In this document: positions 50,325-61,044 of the stretch, in pieces | How positions within the stretch are numbered: position 1 is the first letter of the stretch | How the letters are laid out: each line of letters begins with the position of its first letter | Assembly: GCA_036937835.1 (NCBI GenBank) | Contig: CM072873.1 | Location: 7,338,001 to 7,402,000 of the forward strand | Direction: 5' to 3' | Source of the DNA: Pampus argenteus | Taxonomy: Eukaryota; Chordata; Actinopteri; Scombriformes; Stromateidae | DNA: 64,000 nucleotides | Position numbers and translations under genes: made by a program | The notes under the pieces: generated by a model | The model's input: only the letters and a program-made list of their open reading frames with translations | Database searches by the model: none | Told to the model about the DNA's origin: nothing

Positions 50325-51432
50325 AAGTCCTTCCTGTGTCTTTGTACCACTATTCACCCTTCATACAGGCCTTGTTGCCACTGTTGACATCCAAAGGATA
50401 GCCTGCTGCGGGGATTATACGGGCTCAATGCCTGAGGCTGTGTGGCTTTTCTTCTGTGTTCGCTTCCCCAGCAAAAAGAGAAAACATAATATTAAGATAT
50501 TGTTTTAGTTTTTCTGACAAAGATCATCTGTTGGGAGCAAAACTCAACATCTCAATTTCAAAAAAAAAAAACAACAATTCACAACCATCACTGCGGAGCG
50601 TGCATACCGGCTGAGACGGATCACAACTGCTGGTTCATCAGATGGGATTAGCGGGGGATTGACTATCACACATTCAGCTCCATCGCTGCATGGGTTTTGC
50701 TGGGAGTTGAATTTTTTTTTTTTTTTTCTCCCTACAGTCTGTGAGACCTGCTGTTTTGTGTTGGAATTTGCAGATGTACAAAATGATCATTAGAGGCACA
50801 CGGCGCCACATTTAACTTCAGCTCTCACAGAATTTTGCCTATTTTTGGCAGTTTTCCCTGCATCCCCGGATATGCTTGCCAGCAGTTTATTATTACTAAT
50901 TACACCACTTCATGTAATCATGTGGAACACAAATCATGCGGTGCAACACATCTTAGTTACAGTTAAAGGGAAAGATGAGAGAACAAATTAAATGTATTTA
51001 TTACATAGGGAACAATACTCATATCTGGGATCTGTGGAAGCATGGACTACTTTGTGCTTTTAATTCTAATCAAATTTATCTTAATTCAAATTTTGCAACA
51101 CTGGACTCATCTTCTGCATGTCAGTTGATGTGAACCTGGGGATATGGATATGGATGTATATCTTGGGTACACAGACTACGCATGGATCAGAATATAGACA
51201 CATATTGATTAATAAACACACTCTCAGCCAGTCACATTCCTGGTCTCATAGTGCTAAAACAGCTAAGCCAATCACAGCGAATCATGACAACAATAGCTCG
51301 TTTGGAGACACATATCTCCAGGAAGTCATACTGTTGTCTGCAAGGTGCGACGTGAACACACAACACCACAAATCTGCAGCCAAAGACAGATGGTGTGTTT
51401 TTTTTACAGTTAATTAGTACAATGACAATAGG

Positions 51433-51452
51433 AAAAAACAACAACAACAACA
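51433..51452. repeat. (AAC)n microsatellite
   Basis: About six AAC units. Confidence 0.85.
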
Positions 51453-52899
51453 CAATAATAGCTTGCTGGAGCTCTCCATATGACCACATCAATCTAATTC
51501 TATTTCAGTCTCAGTTCTGCTATATTTCACATCAAAACTGGTGATATCGTATCAAAAGTGCCGGATGAGCAACATTTCCAGCGGAGTAACTTTGAGCCAG
51601 AAGCAAAAGTGATTCTCAGATGTCTCTCCTTGGCACAACTTCTAAGACCAAAGCACTGCCTCGTTTGAATGAAACCCCAACCTGTGCATGCTGCGCTGGG
51701 CACAAAACTACCAGACACACAATGGAATCACGGTTCGAGACAACATCGAACTGTTGGAGCGCTGCTTGTGTCACTGCACCTTTAAAAAAAAAAAAAAATC
51801 TAAAGAAACATCCAGTTCCTGGAAAATATGGGATGTACACAGAGATGATACGCATGAGAACACGCACTATAACATGTTGCACTTACAGTATGTGATCAAA
51901 TTGTGTATTGAACCTTTAACCATGTCAAGGATAAAGACGGTGGGTGTATATCTAAACTTCAGCCACAATAGAAAAATCAAACTGCACTGGTGTTTGTGTG
52001 TGTGTGTGTCACAGTGTGTCCTATGGTGAAAAACATCTCTAAGCCTAATCCTCTGCAATTTCTTTCAACTTGAATGCCTAATAAACAAGTAAAAGAAAGG
52101 TTGGCGTTCAAAAGCAGCGCCAGGGGACCACTGTGCATACTCCAGGGTCGTGCCGAGTAAGAGATGTAAACTTGCTGCTGTGAGACAAGGACGGCACTTT
52201 GCAAAGAACCCATCAACAGAGCAATCATCGGGGAGGACCCGAAAGGAGCACAGTAAGATTAAAAGACCTGCTATCAATTTATCAAAGACGCTGCTGAGAG
52301 GGAACTTCAACTTTAAAGCAGAAATGGGACATTTTCTGCCTAATGACTACAATTTATAACAGAGCATGGACAACTCAGAAACTAAAATCTTCAGAGCCAA
52401 TTATAATGAGCACTTAAAGTTGCACCCATGAGAATTGTACTTGTTGATGGTATTGGCAATCCTGCGTGTGGGGGGGGAAAAAAAAAAAAAAAAAGTTAAT
52501 CTCTCCGAAGATTTCCAGTCAAAAGAACTACAGAAATCCAGACTTGTCCACGGACTTGGTGCAACATATTTTAAATGAGTTTTATGGATTGAAAAGGATC
52601 AAATCAAACTGATGCAGAGGGCTAAGATGAACACCAAAAAGAAACGTGTCACACTTCCGACGCAGTCAGTGTTTCTCGTCTACCTTTTTTCATTTCCTGC
52701 TGTGACAACTCTGAGGAAGTCACTGCTGCAGGAGAATAAAGACGGTCACCTACGTGTCTTAACGTAGAAGTCCATATAATCACAATCACAACTGTTCACT
52801 TTTTGACTACAGAGTCTTCATCCACACAGTGTTTTTTACTCGTGTTTGCCAGCATCAGTGACTCATTGTGCCTTTTTTTTTTTTTTTTTCTACTCCCCA

Positions 52900-53160
52900 C
52901 TATTCTTTATTTTGCTCAGGGGTTTAGGAAGATAAGCTTTTCCAACCTCTTTCTAAATTACAGCTTCTTCTCCGTGGCAACATCCCCAGCAGAGCCTGAA
53001 TGTTATCGCTCCACAGCGGCTCGGCGAGCTCTCCATTTTAGATCTCTGGAGCTAAACAGTTTTTGTTGCTAACCTTGGGCCTCACCGCACATCGGCGAGC
53101 GAGGGAAGTCAGCCTAACTGAGCTGCTGTCATGCTCTTAGTGATAATTTCAACAATGGCT
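52900..53160. promoter_or_regulatory. Candidate conserved noncoding block
   Basis: It follows an acceptor-like TTTATTTTGCTCAG and has moderate CpG content (CGGCTCGGCGAGC, CATCGGCGAGCGAGG). It is open for about 50 codons after the CAG but has no clear donor and no known domain. Confidence 0.2.
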
Positions 53161-53176
53161 GTGTTTTGTCACGCCA

Positions 53177-53178
<2 letters not shown>

Positions 53179-53225
<47 letters not shown>

Positions 53226-53228
53226 GGG
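53179..53228. repeat. (GT)15 followed by a 20-G run
   Basis: Fifteen GT units run directly into twenty consecutive G residues. The G-run can form intermolecular or intramolecular G-quadruplexes, and its exact length is likely to be variable or mis-called. Confidence 0.95.
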
Positions 53229-53415
53229 TTTGTGAAAGGATCTCTGTTAAGTATGTGTTTGGAGAACGAAGATTACCTGCTAGCTGTGTTGCACTGTAGA
53301 AGTCACATAATGCAGGACGTTAGTGTGGATTTGTAAACCTGGAAATGTGTGTTTGTGTGTAAATGACTTCTGTGGATGGAGTAATACTACTTGTACTGCT
53401 CTAGTACATTATCAG

Positions 53416-53417
<2 letters not shown>

Positions 53418-53457
<40 letters not shown>
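53418..53457. repeat. (TA)20 microsatellite
   Basis: About twenty uninterrupted AT units. Confidence 0.95.
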
Positions 53458-53462
<5 letters not shown>

Positions 53463-55590
53463 TAAATGTATTATAATTCAAAGACGCATATTATTGTAAA
53501 GATTTTCAGTTTCTCTGCACACACGCTTTGCTTCTTCACTGCTGCTGCCATGTTGTGTGCACTCAAACAATGAACAAATGAGCTATTTATGGCCGTGAAA
53601 TGTATATTTTTGTCAAATTGGATTTTCAGCGTTGATCAAACGGTCATTGATCATCATTAGCAGCTACCATAGAACTGATTAAATATAGACAGATATTCAC
53701 ACATTTAAACTGAAAGTACATAAGCCGCTTTTAATAATAATAAAAAAAGTATCGGCATCAATATCAACGGTTCTGGCCCTTGGTATCGGTATCGGTTTAT
53801 TTATATACTCTCACCTGGAACTTCATTAGGCACACACTATCCCTTCTTTGTCAGACACTTTCCTCCTCTTACTGTGAGCAGCGAACTGAGCTAAACTCTG
53901 AGGCTTTTAAAAACGTTCAAGTTTGTTGAAACACTGTAGCTTGAGTGGGCTTGGAACTGCTGACTATGATGAATAAACCTGCCATTAAATGACGAGGGCC
54001 CGCTGCATTGAAAAGTGCAACAACATCAACAACAGAGAATTCATGTGGGAGAAGAAAAGGGTCACAGCAAAATTAGAACGCCAGCTCCCGGTGCTCACAG
54101 GCCTATTGAGTCTGGAAATCAAACAAAAGAAAGAACGCGGAACATAAAGGGGAGAAAATAAGATGCGTTTAGCCTGTTTAATCTGACTCATGGTGGCATT
54201 TAAAGTGCTTATTCGTGATTAGAACTACTTTGAGTGCTTTAAACACGCTGTCGTCCCTGCTGCCTTCAGAAAATATCTTCCCTCAGACATGAAGACTGAA
54301 ATGTTCACGGGTTTTACATCCGGTTGGTGTATATCTGTGTCCCCACGGTCATATTGGTCAGTCAGCAGTCACATCTTAATGTCCCGAGTAGCGTTTCACA
54401 AAGGAAGGGAGCTGTCGCCTATGTAAGATCCCTGAGGTTCTCTCTGAGCTTCACAATGGGTCTCAGAGTCTGTGGCTCACTTTGATATACTCCGGAGTCA
54501 AGTGCTTCCTCCTGCGACTGCCAGGACCGGCCACATCTCGGCAGAGCCAGAGCAAGCGCGGACACGAGGAGCTCGGGCAGGTGAACTGACAGCAGCCAAA
54601 ATCCTCCTTTGCAAAAAAGTTAAGCTGCTAGTTGAAATGCAAAGGACAAAAGAAGTCGTGTCGTGTGCAGCAGTTCTTTTCTTCCTCTGGAGAGTTATTT
54701 TCAAATCATGAGAGTTCATCAGTGACATTTGACAAATTGGAAAAAAAAAATAATTTTTGATCTAAAAACTGTGATTGTAATCACAATGTTTTGATGAATC
54801 TATTGTATGGTGCCGCGTTTTTAACCTTTCTGGCTCAACTTCATCAGTAGCAGTATTAAAGCCACTCACTGTGTCGCCCCCGGGACACTACACTATGCAG
54901 AAGTGTCACAGGTTGCTAGTACATTGAAATGTAATATGATTTGGAAGATGTAATATGTGTATCAGTAGATTTGATTCATTCAAATACATTCATTCTTTGG
55001 TTGTCAAGGTCATTTTAACAAATAACATCCCATTGGGAAAAAAAAAAAAGATAAATTGAGTGCAATGCAAGAGAAATAATAACATGTCTTCCTTGTTCAC
55101 CATCCTAGTTGAACGTGTTATTATGTATAAATTATTTTGACATAATGATACACCAGATTGAAATGTTAAAGTCCCCCTCCGCTCAAAACATGTGTTTCAT
55201 TTTGTTCCTACGGTTGGATTCTCTGGGAAAAGACGGTATGCTCCTTTAATGGCAACCTAAACTGATGCATTCTAGGTCATCTCAAAGACCCTGATGTAAC
55301 AGTCTGTGCTCATCATACTGCTAGTGTCAGACAATATGTTATGCCCTTGTGACGGCAGAATAAATTCAAGTCATCTTTCGATATATTACACGACTTTAAA
55401 AGAAAAAAAAGGCTGAGTTTGATTGACAGAGCTGTTTATTTCATTTAAAATCGGAAGAGAAATATCTGTGACCTGCGTGGGAGCCGAGGAAAGGAGATTT
55501 GTTGGGGGGGTGGGGATACGTTTTCTGTGCCGATTAAAAAGGAAAAAGAAGAGGGAAAAAACGAGCCCTCTTACCACTCTCAATTATTCA
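53458..55590. other. Noncoding DNA, possible repeat fragments
   Basis: TATCGG-rich sequence at 53747-53800 resembles pieces of teleost hAT-type non-autonomous elements but is too short to call. The 79-codon frame at 54472-54711 is GC-richer than its surroundings and has no known domain. Confidence 0.4.
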
Positions 55591-55599
55591 GTAAAACCA

Positions 55600-55945
55600 T
55601 CCTTAACACAAGTTCGTTTCTACAAAATTTTGGGGGGCTCCACCCGAGCAGCTGATGGCTCTCAGTGCCAGCTTCACTCTGCACATATGCTGTACCGTGG
55701 TACAGCTGGCAATGTAGTCACCAGGCACAAATACAAACAAAGACCAACTCAGTGACAACGGGAGCAATGATTAAATTCATTAGGGAAATGTCTCCCTCTA
55801 ATGCATGGCAATTTGAGGTGAAGAACAACACCAACATGCCTAGCAGCTGCGCTCCATTCCCAAGAAGTGCTTTATTGTATCGTCATTATTTTACAGCAGA
55901 TCAAACACATCTGCCTGCCTGCATGTTGGCTCCTCTTAGCTCCTG
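55600..55945. promoter_or_regulatory. Candidate conserved noncoding element
   Basis: One of the more convincing blocks: 340 bp of high complexity without simple repeat, with GGGAGCAATGATTAAATTC, ATTAGGGAAATGTCTCCC and ATGCATGGCAATTTGAGG. Homeodomain cores cluster at 55767-55783. Frames of 93-110 codons are unfamiliar. A (TA)11 tract bounds it on the right. Confidence 0.32.
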
Positions 55946-55955
55946 ATTTGTATTC

Positions 55956-55977
55956 ATATATATATATATATATATAT
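55956..55977. repeat. (TA)11 microsatellite
   Basis: Eleven AT units. Confidence 0.9.
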
Positions 55978-56179
55978 TGTTGTGTTTTCTAGCTCATTTT
56001 GCTGGTGAAGGTGGATGAATGAAGTCATGCAAGTTTTCTGGAAAGGAACCACGCTCCACTTTCACACAGGAGACTTCAAATGCAGTTAGATGAGAGTTGC
56101 ATGGAGACACCACATAGGGTTTAAGGACACACCCCAAGTTATTTTCTACTTTTTTTTTTTTTTTTTTGAACTTCAATTG

Positions 56180-56565
56180 CTTTCCACGTGAACCAGAATT
56201 GAACAGCTATCGATGGCCTCTCTATTATCTCAGTGTGGAGTTTAATAAAACAGAAGTGCTTCCATCCCATTCCATCCACCACTCTCACATAATTTCCCTT
56301 GCAAAACGACAACTTTCTAACATTCTCCGGGAGCCTTCTGTGCATGTCGAGCTTCTCCCCAAGGTAAAACTGGCCTACTTCTGAGTGCATCTTCAGCATC
56401 CATCTGCCGCACCCGTAAATTGCGTTTGCCTGCGATTGCAGGTTATCTCATCTGTCAAAGCAAGCCTATCAATTTCACAGAGCAGTCTCGACAGAAGGCA
56501 TTAACCCTCCAGCATCATTCTGCCATCAGGCTTTGACAGACAATAACTGCTGGTGATATCAACAT
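56180..56565. promoter_or_regulatory. Candidate conserved noncoding element with paired TALE sites
   Basis: The block contains CTGTCAAAG at 56452-56460 and, in the opposite orientation, CTTTGACAG at 56531-56539, each a MEIS/TGIF-type TGACAG core. ATCAATTT lies between them and ACAATAAC (SOX-like) follows the second. Sequence complexity is high throughout. Confidence 0.3.
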
Positions 56566-57024
56566 ATCAGATGAGCACCGCTGACGGTTGGGTTGTGACT
56601 GTTAGCAATGAGAAACTGAAGAGCTGAATAACAACAAACACAAACAGAATAAAAAAAAAAAAAAAAGGAATTGAACAGTTCCTGCTCATGTTGTTCCCTG
56701 GCTAGGATAACATTGTCATCTAGTTTAAAAGGACAGTGAGGCACATTTAGCAGGGTACAAGCCAAAATGGAAATAATAGACTATATGATTGGCCCACTAT
56801 GTAACCGAACAGCCAGCAAGGAATAAAACTGAAGGATTTGGTATAATTAAAAACATACAGTGAGTTATGTAAGGAGCCAAAAACAGATTATTGTCTGAAA
56901 AGGTTCATCACATTAAAATCACGTGACGATGATCACAGAAGTAAGTCTCAAGAAAAGGCCAAAATATTAGAGCTTATATTTCCCATAATGCAATACTACA
57001 GGGTCTTTCATTAGACCCTGTCTT

Positions 57025-57240
57025 TAGTGTACATGTCCATGTATTTCAGACACCACGCCCCATTTTACAACACACACCTCCATGACATCACTATGACATC
57101 ATCAGGTTTCTTTTCTCACAGTCCCCCTCGGGGGCCACAGAAGACAACCGTCTCCACAGGCTGAGTAATCCTCCTCACGACATGTAGACTGGACTAGATG
57201 TGTAAAATTGGTGGAATAGCCCTTTAAATGTTTGTTTTAA
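57025..57240 (-). mobile_element. Possible non-autonomous DNA-element fragment
   Basis: Read on the minus strand from about 57228, AAAGGGCTATTCCACC then AATTTTACACATC agrees at 24 of 29 positions with the plus-strand sequence starting at 61052. The shared stretch is the end of both copies, which points to a dispersed element family. Inner sequence includes paired GTGATGTCAT-like motifs. The family name is not known to me. Confidence 0.45.
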
Positions 57241-57580
57241 ATTATTGTTCAATTTAAGAATGTGTATAGCATAACATAACTGGCTGACATGAGCTTTATG
57301 AGTAATGTTTAATGAAGATGTTATAACCTATGTTATTTATCAACTTACAGTCAGGGTGCATGTAATATATGAATATTCACACGTTGATGGCAGAATGTGC
57401 ATCATTCTTTTCCATATTACAGCTTGTATTTTGTGTTGGAAGTACTTACTGTAAATGCTGCAAACAGTGAGGAATGAATAAGGCCTTTCACTGCTGTTTT
57501 TAGATAGGTCACTTTTGGTTTTTATTCTCTATGAAAGTGATATAATACATTACACTGGCTATGGCAATAAATAGTAATGG

Positions 57581-57625
<45 letters not shown>

Positions 57626-57741
57626 GTGTATACATATATATATATATATACAGAGAGAGAGAGATAGAGAGAGAGTGTGTGTGTGAGTGTGTGTGTGTAT
57701 ATATATATATATACAGAGAGAGAGTGTGTGTGTGTGTGTGT
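57581..57741. repeat. Compound (TA)/(TG)/(GA) microsatellite with higher-order duplication
   Basis: The block (TG)n-(TA)n-CAGAGAGAGA-(TG)n occurs twice in succession with small differences, so the compound unit itself appears duplicated. Peptides translated through it are artefacts. Confidence 0.95.
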
Positions 57742-57962
57742 ACTTGACAGTGAGTCATTTTGCGTCAAAATAATTCTATTTTGATGAATCAAACGCCGTT
57801 GAAGCTCCTCGGTAAAGTGCAGGGCTTTGCTCAGTAAACCCCTCAGTCTCTGTATACTGGAGACGAATCCCTCATAGTGTCATTACTGGAGAATAACAGC
57901 CATTCAAATGTCGATAAATGCCCTTATTGTGGGAGTCACAACGTTCCCTCCTACTGCAGCTC

Positions 57963-57983
57963 TGCGCTGTCCGAGGTGCTGAA
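57963..57983 (-). promoter_or_regulatory. RE1/NRSE site (REST/NRSF binding)
   Basis: On the minus strand the 21 bases read TTCAGCACC-TC-GGACAGCGCA against the canonical RE1 TTCAGCACC-AC-GGACAGCGCC: 19 of 21 positions match, and both half-sites TTCAGCACC and GGACAGCGC are intact at canonical spacing. REST recruits CoREST and HDAC complexes here to silence neuronal genes outside neurons. The site lies about 0.9 kb from a CpG-dense promoter-like region, a usual arrangement for REST targets, where the site may be upstream, in the 5' UTR or in the first intron. The match is direct; occupancy and target gene are inferred. Confidence 0.8.
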
Positions 57984-58160
57984 AAGCCTTCACTGACTTT
58001 TTTTTTTTAACCTCCGGACTCGGATTTATTTTTTAGTTTTCTTTTATTTTTGTGATCTCCGCAAGTGCAATGCTACCACTTTTAATCCACAAGAGGGTGG
58101 TGATTACAGTGGGTGGTGGCGTAACACTGCTGCCCATGGCGGCCATCGATCCCTTTACCA

Positions 58161-58192
<32 letters not shown>
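58161..58192. repeat. (CA)15 microsatellite
   Basis: About fifteen CA units, then degenerate CAGACACAGACACA. Confidence 0.95.
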
Positions 58193-58197
<5 letters not shown>

Positions 58198-58323
58198 AGA
58201 CACATCCTATATGCGCGCACACACACAGCACAAGCCAATATTTTCTCAGGACGTGAAGGGACTGCAAGTTTAATAAAGCAATCAACTGTAAGCACATAGG
58301 GACATGTGATATAATCCTCTCTC

Positions 58324-58422
58324 TCACACACACACACACATATACACACGCACACACGCACGCACACGCACGCACGCGCGCACACAACACACACACATAC
58401 ACAACACAACACAACACACACA
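58324..58422. repeat. Interrupted (CA)n with CG steps
   Basis: CA repeats interrupted by CACGCACG and GCACGCGCGCAC, then ACACAACACAACACA. Alternating purine-pyrimidine almost throughout. Confidence 0.95.
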
Positions 58423-58569
58423 ATAGTCCATTCGTCCAACTTCAAGGGAGTATGCGTTTAATAAACGTCTTAGCCTACTGTAAGCACAAAACAACTCTGG
58501 AAAGAATAGGCTAATCTTTCCATCCCCTCCTTTATTTTTCTCTCATAGACAAATACATAGGACAACACC

Positions 58570-58623
58570 TACACACACACACACACAGACACACACACAC
58601 ACGCACACACACACACACACACA
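58570..58623. repeat. (CA)n microsatellite
   Basis: About 26 CA units with single CAGA and CACG interruptions. Confidence 0.95.
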
Positions 58624-58849
58624 GGCAAACCCACAAAACGCGCACTTATAGTCCTCTACCCACCCTGCATTAGTATGCGTCGGACACAACTACACAACCT
58701 CGCAGCCTTTTTTGACTTCCATGCAACACAACAACAACACCCCCCATCACCACCACCAACACATATATAAAACATTAAAAAAAAACATCTAAACTAATAA
58801 AGAGAACAGTTCGATCTAAAGATCATGTTACTTTGTGTGGAATACCTGT

Positions 58850-59960
58850 AATTGTCCAGGAGTATAAGCCACCTCTCAACAGCCCATTAACGCAGCGCCT
58901 TCCATTAGGCAGCGCAGATCCACGGTTTGTCACGGATAACCGGCGAAAATATCACGTCGCGTTAGAATTCGCAGCGAACCGAACAGAAGGTGAACTGTCA
59001 TTAGAAAGGTCCAGCACACATGGAGGAAACAGAATGAACCATCAAGTGAAAACCTCATCTACGAGTGTATGACAGTCGCAACTCTTGCTTGAACGAGGTG
59101 ATTTCTTACCTTTACAGACGGACAAGTATCCATTGTGCGCCACCGCAGGCTCTACGGTATATTCTGCTTCCCTGGTTCGGGGCTACAGCCGCTCCCTTTC
59201 CATTCATGTACTAATTCCAGGAGGCAAACTGCAAACCCAGCTGTCTACCCAGCCGCATACCGCTTCTTCTCTCACACTTCTCCTTGATAATTTTCTTTTT
59301 TTTTTCAGCCGCAGATGCTGTGGAACCTGCGTTTGCCGGGAGCCAAGCTGCGACAAGGAGCTTCACAGCATATTTGTAGTTTCCCCCCACCCTTCAAGTA
59401 AAAATAACTATCTCGATGGTGTGTGGGTTCGTCTATATATTTCCAGGCGGGTTTTTTTTTAGAGAGTGCTACTACTATATGGCACGGCGCTGTTGTTGTT
59501 TCTCTGTTACTTGTCAGTGAAAACACAATATGTCCTTAATGTAATCGTTCTCCTTGTCTTTGTCTCCTCGCTGTAAAAAACGCTCATCCAAAGTTTCAAG
59601 TGAAAACAGTCGATCCAAAGAAAAAGTTGCGTTGTGCTTTTTTACAAATCATTCTGGAGTCATTTATGTGTCCAAGAAGCGAGCAAGGTGGAGAGGTTCG
59701 AACCCCGGTCGGTGCGAAAGTCTCCCAGCTAGAAAGACTGCAATGGAGAAGCCGAGATGACACAAACACCGGGAAGTATCACAGAGCCCGTCGGGAGGAG
59801 AAGCAGGAGGCAGCCGGGTCAGCCAGCACTGTCAGTTGCCTTTTACGCAAACACACACACACACACACACTGGAGCGAGATAGTAGGCGATGATTATGCG
59901 TAAAGGGCCACTTTGGCACCGTCTGCAGCGAGTACCGTGTTGTCTGCAGGGGATTAAGGA
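58850..59960. promoter_or_regulatory. CpG-dense promoter / noncoding first-exon candidate
   Basis: CpG dinucleotides are scarce elsewhere but about a dozen lie in roughly 90 bp at 58891-58981 (for example CACGTCGCGTT and TTCGCAGCGAACCGAAC). Moderate CpG density continues to about 59.96 kb. The stretch has almost no interspersed repeat and includes TTTTTTTTTCAG, an acceptor-like signal, at 59297-59308. No frame gives a recognisable protein, so it would be promoter plus 5' UTR. Strand is not settled. The RE1 site to the left would be in the first intron or UTR of a minus-strand gene, or upstream of a plus-strand gene. Confidence 0.45.
59850..59870. repeat. (CA)10 microsatellite
   Basis: Ten CA units inside the CpG-richer region. 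Confidence 0.9.
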
Positions 59961-60132
59961 CCAACCACGGATTAGTGTGTTCTTAGAGGGTGTTTAGCGT
60001 TGACAGCAGCAACAAAGTAGCCTATCAGGATGTAGGCAGTCGTGCATATATATATATACACACACTTTTAAAATGAATATGTTGTGTGCGTTGTTTACCA
60101 GCTGCAGGAGGGAATCTGTAGCAGTTTATTTA

Positions 60133-60155
60133 CCCCCCCCCCCCCCCCCCCCCCC
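60133..60155. repeat. 23-C run
   Basis: Twenty-three consecutive C residues. The complementary strand is a G-run with quadruplex potential, and the length is likely to be uncertain. Confidence 0.95.
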
Positions 60156-60683
60156 TCCTAAAACTGCTGGTTGCATCCGGTTTGACCTTCAGAAGTCAGA
60201 GGAGCTCACTGCCCTTGATGGAAGACTTTAGAATGAATCTTGAGCAGTGAAAGAACAGAGGAAGTAACTGATCTGAATCAAACAGTAGGCAGCAGATGGT
60301 GATAGATGACTTGAGTACAGACTGTCATTGCTGAACCACCTCTGCCTCTCAACCTAACCATTACTGCACATATTAGTAACTACTTATGCATTCCCTCAGT
60401 TAATAAAGTGCATCATCATTTTTTTATTTTTTTATTTTTACCAGGGAAGCATAATTACTCAATATTTGTGTATCTCCCCAAGTCATCATCATTAGTAAAA
60501 CATGCAAGGAATGACCCATTTCTCTACCATGATTCTGAAATCACATGTGTAGTAATAATGACAATTCTTATGTTATAATTATAGCTACAGTGACATCAGA
60601 CTGATATTGTGTCAATCTTTAGATTTTCATGAATTTATTTTAATCAACTGTATAATAATTATTATATAGCTAAAATTGTTTTT

Positions 60684-60706
60684 TGTTTGTTTGTTTGTTT
60701 GTTTGT
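60684..60706. repeat. (GTTT)n microsatellite
   Basis: About five to six GTTT units. Confidence 0.9.
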
Positions 60707-60828
60707 GTTTACAACTGTAGTTTACAACAAGTAATTCACAAAGCTGCAAAGCCTCAGATCTTAAGTATGTCTCTATAACATGAAATATTCATGATTACGT
60801 AATCAACAATCTATTGAATCAAAGCTAA

Positions 60829-60830
60829 TA

Positions 60831-60897
<67 letters not shown>
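60829..60897. repeat. (TA)34 tract
   Basis: About 34 TA units with a single TACA interruption. The longest dinucleotide tract in the window, prone to cruciform extrusion and replication slippage. Confidence 0.95.
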
Positions 60898-60901
<4 letters not shown>

Positions 60902-61044
60902 TTTAATCATAGATAATTGATTCTATCAGGACTGTGTGGGCGTGGCTTCACCAGATTTGACAGCCATATAAGTAAACAACTTACATGGCCTTTTGTTGTT
61001 TAAGAAGACTGTAGTTGAAAGCTAAAATAAATAGTAAGTGGACC

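Larger units (their letters stand above)
49570..52890. other. Noncoding DNA with microsatellites
   Basis: (GT)11 at 50302-50324, a T-run at 50712-50728 ending in an acceptor-like CTCCCTACAG, an AAC repeat at 51433-51452, and G-run/A-run junctions near 52475-52494. The plus- and minus-strand frames around 51.6-52.3 kb (up to 113 codons) show no known domain. Confidence 0.45.

Noticed and set aside
53741..53810. TATCGG-rich sequence considered as a hAT non-autonomous element
   Set aside because: Too short, without definable termini or target duplication.
55165..55350. CCCCTCCGCTCAAAACATGTG stretch considered as an interspersed repeat
   Set aside because: It felt familiar but I could not place a consensus or find a second copy in the window.
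57522..57792. Overlapping minus-strand frames rich in His-Thr and Tyr-Ile
   Set aside because: Direct translation of the compound microsatellite.
57893..57950. Plus-strand KCPYCGSHN considered as a zinc-finger fragment
   Set aside because: Only one Cys-x2-Cys pair and no linked histidines or repeat of the finger, so chance is likely.
58074..58110. CCACAAGAGGGTGG considered as a CTCF site
   Set aside because: Two mismatches at key positions of the core consensus.
58082..58445. Minus-strand frames rich in Cys-Val (96-113 codons)
   Set aside because: Direct translation of (CA)n repeats. Cysteine content has no structural meaning here.
59690..59712. GGTTCGAACC, a perfect pol III B-box-like palindrome, considered as a tRNA gene or SINE
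   Set aside because: No A box at the right distance, and the bases around it do not form a 5-bp T-stem or an acceptor stem.
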